A DNA stretch of 64,000 nt, taken from positions 186,001 to 250,000 of the forward strand of contig JAHRFE010000029.1 in assembly GCA_019084245.1 (NCBI GenBank). The letters run 5' to 3'. The notes under the pieces are model-generated. The model was not told the origin of the DNA. It was given only the letters and a program-made list of their open reading frames with translations, and ran no database searches. The position numbers and the translations under genes are program-made. Below are positions 48,401 through 55,938 of this stretch, one piece after another (the first letter of the stretch is position 1; the number at the start of each line of letters is the position of its first letter). Source of the DNA: Hoeflea sp. GTDB lineage: Bacteria > Pseudomonadota > Alphaproteobacteria > Rhizobiales > Rhizobiaceae.

Positions 48401-48572
48401 TGTGAACGTTGCTGATTGCCCCGGACCCCGTGACGGTCGTCGCCGTACGACCATCAGGGACAGCTTGTGCATGGGTGGTACTTGGTGTAACGGCAAAAAA
48501 TGCCATTGTGGTCGACGCCAACAATGCCCGTCGCAGACTACACTTTTCCCCCAACAAGGTGTCTGTTTTCAC
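45438..48572 (-). CDS. filamentous (haemagglutinin/LktA-type) adhesin, probably 3'-truncated
   Basis: Large secreted surface protein, 1044 residues from a GTG at 48572 that has GGGAGG five bases upstream. A signal peptide (RRALLASTTMAFFAVTPS..AQA) is followed by the TPS secretion domain with the GHGINSFSSFNVGVGASVNI and YFANPNGVVIGPSGSM blocks. Beta-helix repeats follow. Family members are usually far longer, and the frame stops at the start of a hydrolase remnant, so the C-terminal part is probably deleted. No TpsB partner gene is in the window. Confidence 0.78.
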   Translation of the reverse strand: MKTDTLLGEKCSLRRALLASTTMAFFAVTPSTTHAQAVPDGRTATTVTGSGAISNVHTQTISQGHGINSFSSFNVGVGASVNIHAPTGTAGTVNIVNGPASQIQGAVRGMQNGAVGGAMYFANPNGVVIGPSGSMSAGSVSVSTPTQGFVDGFFDGNGQVRAGHVRQTIDGTSPQSGASVDVHGRVEGYTGVRIRAGGNVNIWGEVTSGSRSSAAQGHISLKAGGSVNVNQGGRVNARAGADGGTVSMRAGADINVYAGSVVLAEGEGHGGGGTIDVFAKGAARLKSDAVISAAALGSGDGGFIEFSATDLVQVAGELKAYSAGGGAGGTIYIDPNIVEIVASQNTNGADLHIEALERITVGEDVIISTRQVADGANHETAVSTGDSGDIHLEAPNIDILDGAALYAHVQGAQWYDQGTFEGGTIFLDAHRIDSNEGIAIDDAQNAVPVGSVSITIVNAKLLAGNIDIKAEILKDNVIRADDSVNTYADSVADWLPVGSDKLIELAEGLGEDTQQLVEDLGLEQLPQFLSATSSIVISGSKLIGQGSIDVQSIATTEVDLAPENKTVSLAVAATNTVARTIVQDSVLYTWGINPASGSINTEGTISVGSTAREVQNLVATSNVVDAESENPPVNVAIALSARRARAETIIDGFPTQDIRAGIAPPDPDGFSPHRYPVLWGRNGVSVTAEKVEDITLRADAVTNADTKGAAIALSLSDSEARVVIGAQIADYSSDIEVRAQHRVENFTSIASVTGGSLAAPTEDDDDSEAIEEEDREALGGALQAVASTVADKVSDDGDGAGDESTAGSRFGVAFNLSLHDYDTRTMIGPEDFTYIDPVTDEVRSLGTAALRAYVGYQGLGNTFTGYMEDTPGIRVEAINDFGSPVVRSVVSLGSSTPGDDEPGGLTGLSGDSLQDAGERVYTGAFNIAWWDADARVEFGPNEGFFSREPIYTIADVTIEARNSFDEHLPREELGTLWDDYVEAAKGDGADGASAIERWGAGDGLFLADGDEERVMFDARAEGMGSELGAGLSATILSLDLNADR

Positions 48573-48887
48573 GTACGCCTCCCGCATGCCCGTCGAGTGC
48601 TCAACTGTCTGTTAGGATTTCATTAGCTTCAGCAGAAAAAATCCGCATGGTGTATGGGGACCGAAAAGGGCGACGCTGATACGAGCGCGGCGGGCGAAAA
48701 GCATGCCCTCTGAGCCGGTTCGTCTGCCTGCGCAAGATCGGGGCTGTTGGAGGCTTTGTCCTGCGGCGATGCACTGCGTCATCCTTCGCCCGCTTGACAG
48801 CGCAGACCGGTGGCCCTGTCCTGCAGGGACTGATGTGATTAAGGTGAGCGTCAAACCGTCCCCCTCACGACAGAAAGGCCGAACTCC
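48573..48887. other. 315-base intergenic region between adhesin and fumC
   Basis: Divergent region with no gene I can support. TTGACA at 48794-48799 could be a -35 box for fumC, but no good -10 follows at the right distance. Promoters for the adhesin are not evident. Confidence 0.4.
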
Positions 48888-50285
48888 ATGACCGGAACAC
48901 GCACAGAAACGGATTCCTTCGGACCCATCGAGGTCCCCGCTGACCGGTTGTGGGGTGCGCAGACACAGCGCAGCCTGGGGAATTTCCGCATCGGAGACGA
49001 GACCATGCCGCTTCCGCTGATCCATGCGCTGGGGCTGGTCAAGCAGGCGGCGGTGCTGGCCAACATGGAAGCCGGGCTGATCGAGTCCGGGATCGGCGAG
49101 GCCATTGCGGCGGCGGCAGCCGAGGTCGCAGGCGGATCGCTCGACGCGCATTTTCCGCTCAAGGTCTGGCAGACAGGGTCCGGCACGCAGACGAACATGA
49201 ATGTCAACGAGGTGATCGCCAATCGCGCCATCCTCGCCCTCGGCGGTGTCGCTGGGTCGAAAACACCAGTGCATCCGAACGATCACGTCAACCGGTCGCA
49301 ATCCTCCAATGACAGCTTCCCCTCGGCCATGCACATTGCCGCAGCACGCGAGCTTTCCGACCGGTTGATGCCGGCGCTGTCGCATCTTCACGCCACGCTG
49401 GATGCCAAGAGCAAAGCCTGGGAGGGGATCGTCAAGCTCGGCCGCACCCATCTTCAGGACGCCACGCCGATCACCCTCGGGCAGGAGTTCTCGGGTTATG
49501 CCGCCCAGGTGCAGGCGGGCATCGCCCGCATTGAGGCCTGCCTGCCGCGGCTCTATCCGCTGGCCCAGGGCGCGACGGCTGTCGGCACCGGACTGAATGC
49601 GCCCGAAGGCTTTGCCGAAAGTTTCGCCGGCCATGTGGCGCGGCTCACCGGCCTGCCGTTCACCACTGCGGCCAACAAGTTCGAAGCCATCGCCGCCCAC
49701 GACGCCATGGTGGAACTGTCAGGCGCGCTCAACACGCTTGCCGCCGGGCTTTTCAAGATCGCCCAGGACATACGCTTTCTCGGCTCTGGTCCAAGATCGG
49801 GTCTGGGCGAGCTGATCCTGCCGGAAAACGAACCGGGCTCGTCGATCATGCCTGGCAAGGTCAATCCGACGCAAAGCGAGGCGCTGACGATGGTCTGCGC
49901 GCAAGTCATCGGCAACCACGTGGCGGTCACCTTCGCCGGCAGCCAGGGCAATTTCGAGCTCAATGTGTTCAAGCCGGTGATCATTTTCAACGTGCTGCAA
50001 TCGATCCGGCTGATCGGCGACGTCGCGCGCTCCTTCGCCGACAACTGCGTGGCCGGGATCGAGCCCGACCGGGCGCGCATCGCCGATCTCATGGAGCAGT
50101 CCCTGATGCTGGTCACGGCGCTTGCGCCGCATGTCGGCTATGACCAGGCAGCCAGCATCGCCAAGCGCGCGCATGCGGAGGGACTGACGTTGCGCGCTGC
50201 TGCGATTGAGGCGGGGGTTGACGCCAATGACTATGACCGCTGGGTGGTGCCGCTGGCCATGACCGGACCGGAAGCCAGGGGCTGA
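48888..50285 (+). CDS. fumC: fumarate hydratase, class II
   Basis: Iron-independent fumarase of the TCA cycle, converting fumarate to malate, 465 residues. The superfamily signature [13 protein letters not shown] is present, along with [14 protein letters not shown] and [18 protein letters not shown]. It forms a cytoplasmic homotetramer. It stands alone, convergent with ecfG. Confidence 0.96.
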   Translation: MTGTRTETDSFGPIEVPADRLWGAQTQRSLGNFRIGDETMPLPLIHALGLVKQAAVLANMEAGLIESGIGEAIAAAAAEVAGGSLDAHFPLKVWQTGSGTQTNMNVNEVIANRAILALGGVAGSKTPVHPNDHVNRSQSSNDSFPSAMHIAAARELSDRLMPALSHLHATLDAKSKAWEGIVKLGRTHLQDATPITLGQEFSGYAAQVQAGIARIEACLPRLYPLAQGATAVGTGLNAPEGFAESFAGHVARLTGLPFTTAANKFEAIAAHDAMVELSGALNTLAAGLFKIAQDIRFLGSGPRSGLGELILPENEPGSSIMPGKVNPTQSEALTMVCAQVIGNHVAVTFAGSQGNFELNVFKPVIIFNVLQSIRLIGDVARSFADNCVAGIEPDRARIADLMEQSLMLVTALAPHVGYDQAASIAKRAHAEGLTLRAAAIEAGVDANDYDRWVVPLAMTGPEARG

Positions 50286-50324
50286 CTGGCTGCCGATCTC
50301 GATCGCTGGTTTGGCGTTGCTGTA

Positions 50325-50924
50325 TTACATGCCGCTTGAGGTCTTGTTCACCAGAGGCGCGGATGTGCTGTCAGGCCCGTAATCGCTCTCGCCATCGATG
50401 CCCAGGAGGTCCCGCAACCGGGAACGCGCGCGGTTGACCCGGCTCTTGATCGTGCCGACGGCAACGCCGGCGATCTCGGCTGCTTCCTCATAGGCAAAAC
50501 CCGACGCCCCGATCAGAATGATGGCCTCACGCTGGTCGTCCGGCAATGTGTCGAGAGCTGCCTTGAAATCGGCCATGTCAAGCTTGCCATATTGCTCCGG
50601 GTGGGTCGCAAGGTTGCCAGCGAACACGCCGTCCGGATCAGGCAGTTCCCTGCCCTTTCTGCGCATCTGGCTGTAGAATTCATTGCGCAGGATGGTGAAC
50701 AGCCAGGCGCGGATATTGGTTCCGGGCTGAAAGCTTTCCTGCTTGCTCCAGGCCTTCATCACCGTTTCCTGAACCAGGTCATCGGCCCGGTCGTGCCGGC
50801 GGGCGAGCGAGACCGCAAAGGCCCGCAAGCCCGGCAGGGCGGCAAGCAATTCGCGCTTGAACGAGAACGGCGCAGCCGCATCGGCTATCATGGTATCCGG
50901 ACCGCTCATCTCAGTTTGTGCCAT
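50325..50924 (-). CDS. ecfG: EcfG-type sigma factor of the general stress response
   Basis: Alternative sigma factor of the ECF15/EcfG group, 199 residues. Region 2 is seen in FAVSLARRHDRADDLVQETVMKAW and IRAWLFTILRNEFYSQMRRKGREL (shortened), region 4 in LPDDQREAIILIGASGFAYEEAAEI and GTIKSRVNRARSRLRDLL. It directs RNA polymerase to GGAAC-N16-CGTT promoters and is held by NepR. The ATG at 50924 overlaps nepR by 14 bases; the start is not certain (ATG at 50909 is possible). Confidence 0.93.
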   Translation of the reverse strand: MAQTEMSGPDTMIADAAAPFSFKRELLAALPGLRAFAVSLARRHDRADDLVQETVMKAWSKQESFQPGTNIRAWLFTILRNEFYSQMRRKGRELPDPDGVFAGNLATHPEQYGKLDMADFKAALDTLPDDQREAIILIGASGFAYEEAAEIAGVAVGTIKSRVNRARSRLRDLLGIDGESDYGPDSTSAPLVNKTSSGM

Positions 50925-51105
50925 TGGATTTACCAGCACGCTCTGCCTGATCGAGTTTTTCGAGCAGGTCGAGAAGCTGATCGGGAATCGGCTCCTGCTC
51001 GACGGATTTGTAATAGTGCTTCAGTTGCGTGGCGATCGCATCAGTCGCATCATGATTGGAGGACCGCTTGCCCGTGACGGGTGCGCCTTTCTGAGTTTTG
51101 GTCAT
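50911..51105 (-). CDS. nepR: NepR anti-sigma factor
   Basis: Small helical protein of 64 residues that sequesters EcfG until phosphorylated PhyR takes it away. The NepR core IATQLKHYYKSVEQEPIPDQLLDLLEKLD is present (shortened). It is upstream of and overlaps ecfG, and is divergent from phyR, the standard layout. The ATG at 51105 sits four bases after AAGGGG; an adjacent ATG at 51108 is the alternative. Confidence 0.92.
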   Translation of the reverse strand: MTKTQKGAPVTGKRSSNHDATDAIATQLKHYYKSVEQEPIPDQLLDLLEKLDQAERAGKSNGTN

Positions 51106-51159
51106 CATACCCCTTATCAGCCCAGTTTGAATCAACATGACGGCATAATGCGCCATCCA

Positions 51160-51204
51160 AAAAAAAGTTCCACACAGCTGGAACTTTTTTTAAACCTGTG
51201 CGTT
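51160..51204. promoter_or_regulatory. divergent EcfG promoters of phyR and nepR-ecfG, in a palindrome
   Basis: Rightward: GGAAC (51180-51184), 16 bases, CGTT (51201-51204), the perfect EcfG form, for phyR. Leftward: GGAAC (51171-51167), 16 bases, CATTAT, a weaker match, for nepR. The two -35 boxes are the ends of a 12-bp inverted repeat, AAAAAAAGTTCC (51160-51171) and GGAACTTTTTTT (51180-51191), with an 8-base centre. This supports autoregulation of the whole switch. Confidence 0.82.
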
Positions 51205-51248
51205 TTCTCAGTTGTCGCCACTTTCTGTGGACAATCAAGGGGTAAATA

Positions 51249-52073
51249 ATGACGACATTATCCATGCGCATTGCGCCGCATCTTCCCTATCTACGTCGCT
51301 TCTCACGTGCGGTAACCGGGTCACAAACTTCCGGAGACGCCTTCGTCGCAGCGACGCTTGAGGCGCTCATCGCGGATCTCTCCGTGTTCCCCGCTTCGGG
51401 CGATGATCGCGTTGCCTTGTACAAACTGTACTCTCAACTCTTTGACAGCCTGTCGGTTCCCATGCCCGAGAATGTCACCCCTTTCGGGTGGGAGAAAAGA
51501 GCTGCCGCCAATCTGGAGGCCGTGACGCCGCAGGCCCGCAAGGCATTTCTTCTCATTGCCGTCGAAGGCTTCAGTACCGAGCAATGCGCTGAAATTCTGG
51601 GTGTGGATGAGGCCGGGCTGTCCAAACTCATGGACACCGCTGCGCGGGAAATTTCCGAACAGGTCGCAACCGATATCATGATCATCGAGGACGAGCCGCT
51701 GATAGCCATGGACATTGAGGACATGGTGGAAACACTCGGCCATCGCGTCACCGGCATTGCCCGCACCCGCATGGAGGCGCTGGAACTCTACAAGCGAACC
51801 AGACCCAAGATGATCCTGGCGGATATTCAGCTGGCGGATGGAAGTTCGGGAATTGATGCGGTCAACGACATCCTGAAAGATGACACTCTGCCCGTCATTT
51901 TCATCACGGCGTTCCCGGAGCGCCTGTTGACCGGCGAAAAGCCCGAGCCGGCGTTTCTGGTGACCAAGCCGTTCAATCCGGATATGGTCAAGGCATTGAT
52001 CAGCCAGGCGCTGTTTTTCAATGCCGTCAGCGACCCTGCGGATGAGACGCAAACAATGACCGGAACCAATTGA
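51249..52073 (+). CDS. phyR: PhyR response regulator (anti-anti-sigma)
   Basis: Master regulator of the general stress response, 274 residues. The N-terminal ~140 residues form the EcfG-like sigma-mimic domain; the C-terminal receiver has the acidic pair Glu147-Asp148, phospho-acceptor Asp192 (LADIQLADG) and Lys240. When phosphorylated by an HWE kinase it binds NepR and frees EcfG. It has its own EcfG promoter 45-69 bases upstream of the ATG. Confidence 0.96.
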   Translation: MTTLSMRIAPHLPYLRRFSRAVTGSQTSGDAFVAATLEALIADLSVFPASGDDRVALYKLYSQLFDSLSVPMPENVTPFGWEKRAAANLEAVTPQARKAFLLIAVEGFSTEQCAEILGVDEAGLSKLMDTAAREISEQVATDIMIIEDEPLIAMDIEDMVETLGHRVTGIARTRMEALELYKRTRPKMILADIQLADGSSGIDAVNDILKDDTLPVIFITAFPERLLTGEKPEPAFLVTKPFNPDMVKALISQALFFNAVSDPADETQTMTGTN

Positions 52074-52086
52074 GACACAGGGCGTT
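52062..52086 (+). promoter_or_regulatory. EcfG promoter of the DUF1328 gene
   Basis: GGAAC at 52062-52066, 16 bases, CGTT at 52083-52086. It overlaps the last codons of phyR and lies 32 bases before the small membrane-protein ATG. Confidence 0.8.
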
Positions 52087-52118
52087 TAGTTCTCATCGAA
52101 TGACAAAGGAGATTCTCG

Positions 52119-52283
52119 ATGCTTTACTACGCTCTTGTCTTTCTGGTTGTCGCCATTATCGCAGGTGTTCTCGGATTTGGTGGTATCGCCGGTGCGTCGG
52201 CGGGTATCGCCCAGATCCTGTTCTTCCTGTTTCTGGCGCTTCTGGTCATTTCCGTGATCATGAATTTCGTCCGGAAAACTTGA
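52119..52283 (+). CDS. DUF1328 (YtjA-like) small membrane protein
   Basis: Protein of 54 residues, starting [20 protein letters not shown] and ending MNFVRKT, with two hydrophobic helices. It is typical of the DUF1328 family, whose exact function is unknown. AAAGGAG stands eight bases before the ATG. An EcfG promoter directly upstream places it in the stress regulon. Confidence 0.85.
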   Translation: MLYYALVFLVVAIIAGVLGFGGIAGASAGIAQILFFLFLALLVISVIMNFVRKT

Positions 52284-52407
52284 TCATCCGGCATGCTGAC
52301 CTACACCTAAAGGAAGCTAGCCAAGCAAGGGAAGCGGGCGCTGGATTGATTTTCAGTGCCCGCATTCCGTCCCGATGGACCCTGGCCAACACATTGAAGA
52401 GTGCTCG

Positions 52408-53415
52408 ATGCCCCTGAATTCACTCAAGGAGTCCCATCGGCTGAGTTTTGTGCTGGCGGGTTTGCGGAACGCTGGTGTGTCGATGATCTACCAGGACTTG
52501 AACCTGACCATCAGGTTTTGTGCGAACCTTCCGGAATTGTGGCCAAAGGAGGTTGAAGTCATCGGCAAGTCGGACACTGCCTTGTTCGGCGAGATGCAGG
52601 CCGCACGGATTGGCGTAGCCAAGCGCGAGGTCATCAATACCGGAGAAGCCTCAAAGCTGGAAGTCCTGCGCGAGGTCGATCAAAAGCGGCGGTGGTATCT
52701 GCTGCACATGGATCCGGACCCCGATGACAGCGGGGCAATCATCGGCGTGGTGACAACCATCCTCGATATTGATGACCTGAAATACCGCGAGACAGTTCTC
52801 CGGACGCTGCTTCGTGAACTCAATCACCGCTCGAAGAACCTCCTGGCGATCATTCAATCCATCGCCTCGCAAACCGCACGCTCAACCCACGATCTTGACG
52901 AATTTCTGTTCGCTTTCCGCAACCGGATCCAGTCGATGGCTCAGTCGCAGGATCTGGTTACCGCGTCCGATTGGCGTGGCGCTGAATTGTTTGAGCTCAC
53001 AAAGTCACAATTGCGCCCGCTGGTTGGCGAGAATCCGCCAGGTTTCTCGATGGCAGGCGAGGACGCGTATCTGCTCCCGAACGCGGCGCTGCATCTCGGT
53101 CTGGCGTTGCATGAATTGACAATCAATTCCCTGGCCACCGGCGCTCTCGGGCCTGCCGGGGGCGAGATCGTGCTCTCGGCGGAGCGGCGTCTGAACGGCA
53201 ACAATCAGACCGAGCTGGTTGTCACATGGACGGAAACGTTCCTGGTGCCGCCGGTAGCAATCGGCCTGCCGCCGGCGCACGGGACAGGGTTCTCCGGCAC
53301 TGTGCTCAAGCGCATCGTTCCGCAAGCCCTGTCGGCCAGCGTGCGCCACGAGGCGAGTGATAGCCAGATTGTCTATGAGCTGACGATTCCCGACACCCAA
53401 TACGAACTCAATTGA
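52408..53415 (+). CDS. HWE-family histidine kinase, soluble, with PAS-like sensor
   Basis: Kinase of 335 residues without membrane helices. Residues 15-125 look like a PAS domain (AGVSMIYQDLNLTIRFCANLP ... VVTTILDIDDL). The HWE dimerisation motif is LLRELNHRSKNLLAIIQSIA with phospho-acceptor His140, then the ATPase domain with LALHELTINSLATGALG and GTGFSGTVLKRIV. It lies next to phyR, so it is a candidate PhyR kinase. No EcfG box is seen before it. Confidence 0.87.
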   Translation: MPLNSLKESHRLSFVLAGLRNAGVSMIYQDLNLTIRFCANLPELWPKEVEVIGKSDTALFGEMQAARIGVAKREVINTGEASKLEVLREVDQKRRWYLLHMDPDPDDSGAIIGVVTTILDIDDLKYRETVLRTLLRELNHRSKNLLAIIQSIASQTARSTHDLDEFLFAFRNRIQSMAQSQDLVTASDWRGAELFELTKSQLRPLVGENPPGFSMAGEDAYLLPNAALHLGLALHELTINSLATGALGPAGGEIVLSAERRLNGNNQTELVVTWTETFLVPPVAIGLPPAHGTGFSGTVLKRIVPQALSASVRHEASDSQIVYELTIPDTQYELN

Positions 53416-53529
53416 ACTCCGGTTGCGTAGGCCGGAGCGCTGCGCGTCCATTTTGGCGCACAGGGGATGCTCTGCACCCTGAACTCGGAACATCCACACA
53501 GTGACTTTTGCCGCAAAATCAACCGGAAC

Positions 53530-53554
53530 GGAACTTCCAGCATGACCGCGCGTT
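53530..53554 (+). promoter_or_regulatory. EcfG promoter of the 53577 gene
   Basis: GGAAC at 53530-53534, 16 bases, CGTT at 53551-53554, 22 bases before the start codon. A second GGAAC immediately precedes it at 53525-53529. Confidence 0.8.
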
Positions 53555-53576
53555 AATTCTCCAAAGGAGAAGCGTC

Positions 53577-53912
53577 ATGGAACACATCGCAGCCTTCATG
53601 ATTCTGATCGCTTGCAGCGACGGCTACAAGAACTGCACAGAACAGCCCGCACCGGCCGTGGCCTATGAAACCGTACGGCAATGCGAGGCGGACCTGTCTC
53701 CCTCCCTCCGGATGATGGCGGCGGGGCAAGAGCATGCCCTTGGCAAATGCCTCGAGATTGATCCTGCCCTGTTTTACCAGGATGCCGAGATCGTCTGGGA
53801 CGTCACTGCCAATGGAGAACTCAAGGTCGTGCTCGAACTCATCGATCCCGAGATGACTGTCCCGACCTATGCCCAATCGGCAACCACGGATGAAACCCGT
53901 CGGCTGAACTGA
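53577..53912 (+). CDS. small Cys-containing protein of the stress regulon, function unknown
   Basis: Product of 111 residues, no family recognised. The N-terminus is hydrophobic (MEHIAAFMILIACSDG), possibly an export signal or anchor, and four cysteines (two near the N-terminus, then RQCEAD and GKCLEI) could form disulphides outside the cytoplasm. AAAGGAG precedes the ATG at 53577. An EcfG promoter just upstream ties it to general stress. Confidence 0.7.
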   Translation: MEHIAAFMILIACSDGYKNCTEQPAPAVAYETVRQCEADLSPSLRMMAAGQEHALGKCLEIDPALFYQDAEIVWDVTANGELKVVLELIDPEMTVPTYAQSATTDETRRLN

Positions 53913-54009
53913 TCCTGTCCCGGCCCTAGAAGCGCTGGGAGAGAATAAATCGCGGTGTGGATCCGCCTGGATCACCCGCTCTGCAAACGACCCACAAAAG
54001 AGGCCTGTC

Positions 54010-54501
54010 ATGACAAATGAAACATTGGACGATACGACAACCGAGGTTCTGGATGCCGTGGGCGATGTTCATATTGCCCTCATCGATGCAGTTCACGGCT
54101 ACGACGTGATGCTTGAGAAGGCAGAGCCGGAAATCAGGACCGTGCTGGAAACGACGCGGGAAACATCCGACCGGCAGGCGCATGAACTCGCCGAGTTCCT
54201 GGTCGCCCAGGGCAGGCACCCTTCCGATGACGGCTCGTTCATGTCGATGGTTCACGAAGGCGTGGTTCGCACCAGAGCCTTTTTCACCGACATTGACGGC
54301 GATGTTCTTCCGGCGGTTGTCGATGGAGAACGGCGGATCGTGTCTTCCTATGATGACGCCCTGGAAACGCTGGCCAGGAACATGGACTCCCTGCCCCGGG
54401 CGACCTTCGACGCTGCACACGCCGTGTTGATGAAGCACCGCAGCGAAATCGAGGACGTCGTCAGGCGTCTTGCGGCCCGCCATCACGCACTTGAGGATTG
54501 A
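54010..54501 (+). CDS. DUF2383 (PA2169-family) four-helix-bundle protein
   Basis: Product of 163 residues, wholly helical and acidic, resembling the DUF2383/PA2169 ferritin-like family (DAVGDVHIALIDAVHGYDVMLEKAEP, shortened). These proteins go with stress genes but their role is undefined. There is no GGAAC box in the 97 bases before it, so it may be read through from the 53577 gene. Confidence 0.7.
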   Translation: MTNETLDDTTTEVLDAVGDVHIALIDAVHGYDVMLEKAEPEIRTVLETTRETSDRQAHELAEFLVAQGRHPSDDGSFMSMVHEGVVRTRAFFTDIDGDVLPAVVDGERRIVSSYDDALETLARNMDSLPRATFDAAHAVLMKHRSEIEDVVRRLAARHHALED

Positions 54502-54603
54502 TCCATACGATGATCGGCACGCCGTCGCGGCGCCGTCATTGGCGCTTGCTGCACGATGCCTGCCAACTGGCACGTAGCAGGATCAATTTCGATGGGAATC
54601 TTC

Positions 54604-54628
54604 GGAACCAAAAATCGAGTACGGCGTT
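54604..54628 (+). promoter_or_regulatory. EcfG promoter of the CsbD gene
   Basis: GGAAC at 54604-54608, 16 bases, CGTT at 54625-54628, 67 bases before the start codon. Confidence 0.82.
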
Positions 54629-54694
54629 GATAATCCGAGCCGGCTGGCGAAGCAAAGAACGGCTGCCCGGCAAACTGTCACAAGGAGAAATTCT

Positions 54695-54892
54695 ATGAAC
54701 TGGGATATGGTTGAAGGCAAATGGAAGGAATACCGCGGCAAGGCTCAGGCGCAGTGGGGCAAGCTCACCGATGACGACCTGGATGTTGTCGAAGGCCGCC
54801 GCGATGAGCTGGCCGGCAAGATTCAGGCCCGTTACGGCAAGACCCGCGACGAAGCCGAGAAGGAAATCGACAGCTGGCTTGAAAAGAAATAA
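54695..54892 (+). CDS. CsbD family stress protein
   Basis: Small charged protein of 65 residues of the CsbD family: MNWDMVEGKWKEYRGKAQ, then QARYGKTRDEAEKEIDSW. CsbD-type proteins are abundant under general stress in many bacteria, but the mechanism is unknown. It has its own EcfG promoter, a good ribosome site (AAGGAG) and a terminator 17 bases after the stop, so it is a single-gene unit. Confidence 0.93.
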   Translation: MNWDMVEGKWKEYRGKAQAQWGKLTDDDLDVVEGRRDELAGKIQARYGKTRDEAEKEIDSWLEKK

Positions 54893-54909
54893 TCACATAT
54901 CGTAGGAGG

Positions 54910-54937
54910 CCCGGCAGACCACTGCCGGGTCTCTTTT
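54910..54937 (+). terminator. rho-independent terminator of csbD-family gene
   Basis: CCCGGCAG / CTGCCGGG with a 4-base loop, followed by TCTCTTTTT. It ends 17 bases before the Crp/Fnr-type gene. Confidence 0.85.
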
Positions 54938-54954
54938 TGTGAAAGCCAGATCCG

Positions 54955-55743
54955 ATGTCGCCAGAAAGCCAGAGTGCGATCCCGCAAGATGCCAGCGCGC
55001 TGGTGAGGCGGCTGGGCCGGTCCATGCTTCTCACCTCCGAGGAGGTCGAGTATCTGGAAACCATGCAGGTCAACCAGGCGTCGGTCGACAAGGGTGATGA
55101 ATTTCTGCACGATGGCGAACCGTTGCGCCTGACCTTCCTTATTCGCAGCGGATGGGTCATGCGCTACAGGATAACCGCAGGCGGCCGCAGACTGATTATC
55201 GGAATATCCCTTCCAGGAGATTTCATCGGCCTGCATGTCAATTTCAAGAACTCCTCGATCTATTCGGCGGCTGCGCTGACCAATTCGTCCCTGGCGCTGA
55301 TCGAGCCTGTTCGTATACTCGAAATCCATCGCCGCTTTCCGGTCCTCGCATCCGGTCTCGACTGGATGACCGTGCGCCACACCAATATTCTTGCAGAACA
55401 CAAGGTTTCGCTGGGCGCCCGGACTGCCGCGCAACGGATCCTGCACTTTCTTCTGGAACTGTGGACCCGGCTTGAGCAGGTCGGGCTGGCCAATGGCAAG
55501 GGGTTCGAACTGGAACTCACCCAGGAGCAGATCGGCGACTGCATGGGTCTGTCGACCGTGCACGTGAACCGGTCCATCAGCCGTCTCTGCAAGGAGAACC
55601 TGGTGCGTATCGACAAGGGCATGGTTACATTTCCACAAGTGAACCGGTCGGTGAGCTTCGCCGATTTTGACGATCGGTTCCTGATGGAGTTTTCGACAAA
55701 GCCCGGCATGCCGGAACTGATCAACAAAATTGCCTCAAACTGA
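54955..55743 (+). CDS. Crp/Fnr family transcriptional regulator
   Basis: Regulator of 262 residues. A cyclic-nucleotide-binding-type barrel (about 30-145: FLIRSGWVMRYRITAGGRRLIIGI, shortened) is followed by a winged HTH with LTQEQIGDCMGLSTVHVNRSISRL. The FNR N-terminal cysteine cluster is absent and the cAMP-contact residues are not obvious, so the signal is unknown. It lies inside the stress island and is close to the second HWE kinase. Confidence 0.86.
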   Translation: MSPESQSAIPQDASALVRRLGRSMLLTSEEVEYLETMQVNQASVDKGDEFLHDGEPLRLTFLIRSGWVMRYRITAGGRRLIIGISLPGDFIGLHVNFKNSSIYSAAALTNSSLALIEPVRILEIHRRFPVLASGLDWMTVRHTNILAEHKVSLGARTAAQRILHFLLELWTRLEQVGLANGKGFELELTQEQIGDCMGLSTVHVNRSISRLCKENLVRIDKGMVTFPQVNRSVSFADFDDRFLMEFSTKPGMPELINKIASN

Positions 55744-55938
55744 TTCCGACTTAACCTGTGTAATAGACGGATATGCGTATGCGCCCTATCCGTGCAGCTG
55801 ATTTAACCCGCCCGAGTTTCTCGGGCGCAACGAGCGGCTTGCATGTTCACCCGATCCGGCCTTGATGTAACACGCTTGCAAACGCGACATAAACGCCTTA
55901 GCGCATTATGCTGTCTCCCATTAAAGAAGGTAACAAGA

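Noticed and set aside
55809-55827. Hairpin CGCCCGAG-TTT-CTCGGGCG as a terminator
   Set aside because: No T-run follows on the plus strand and no minus-strand gene ends there.
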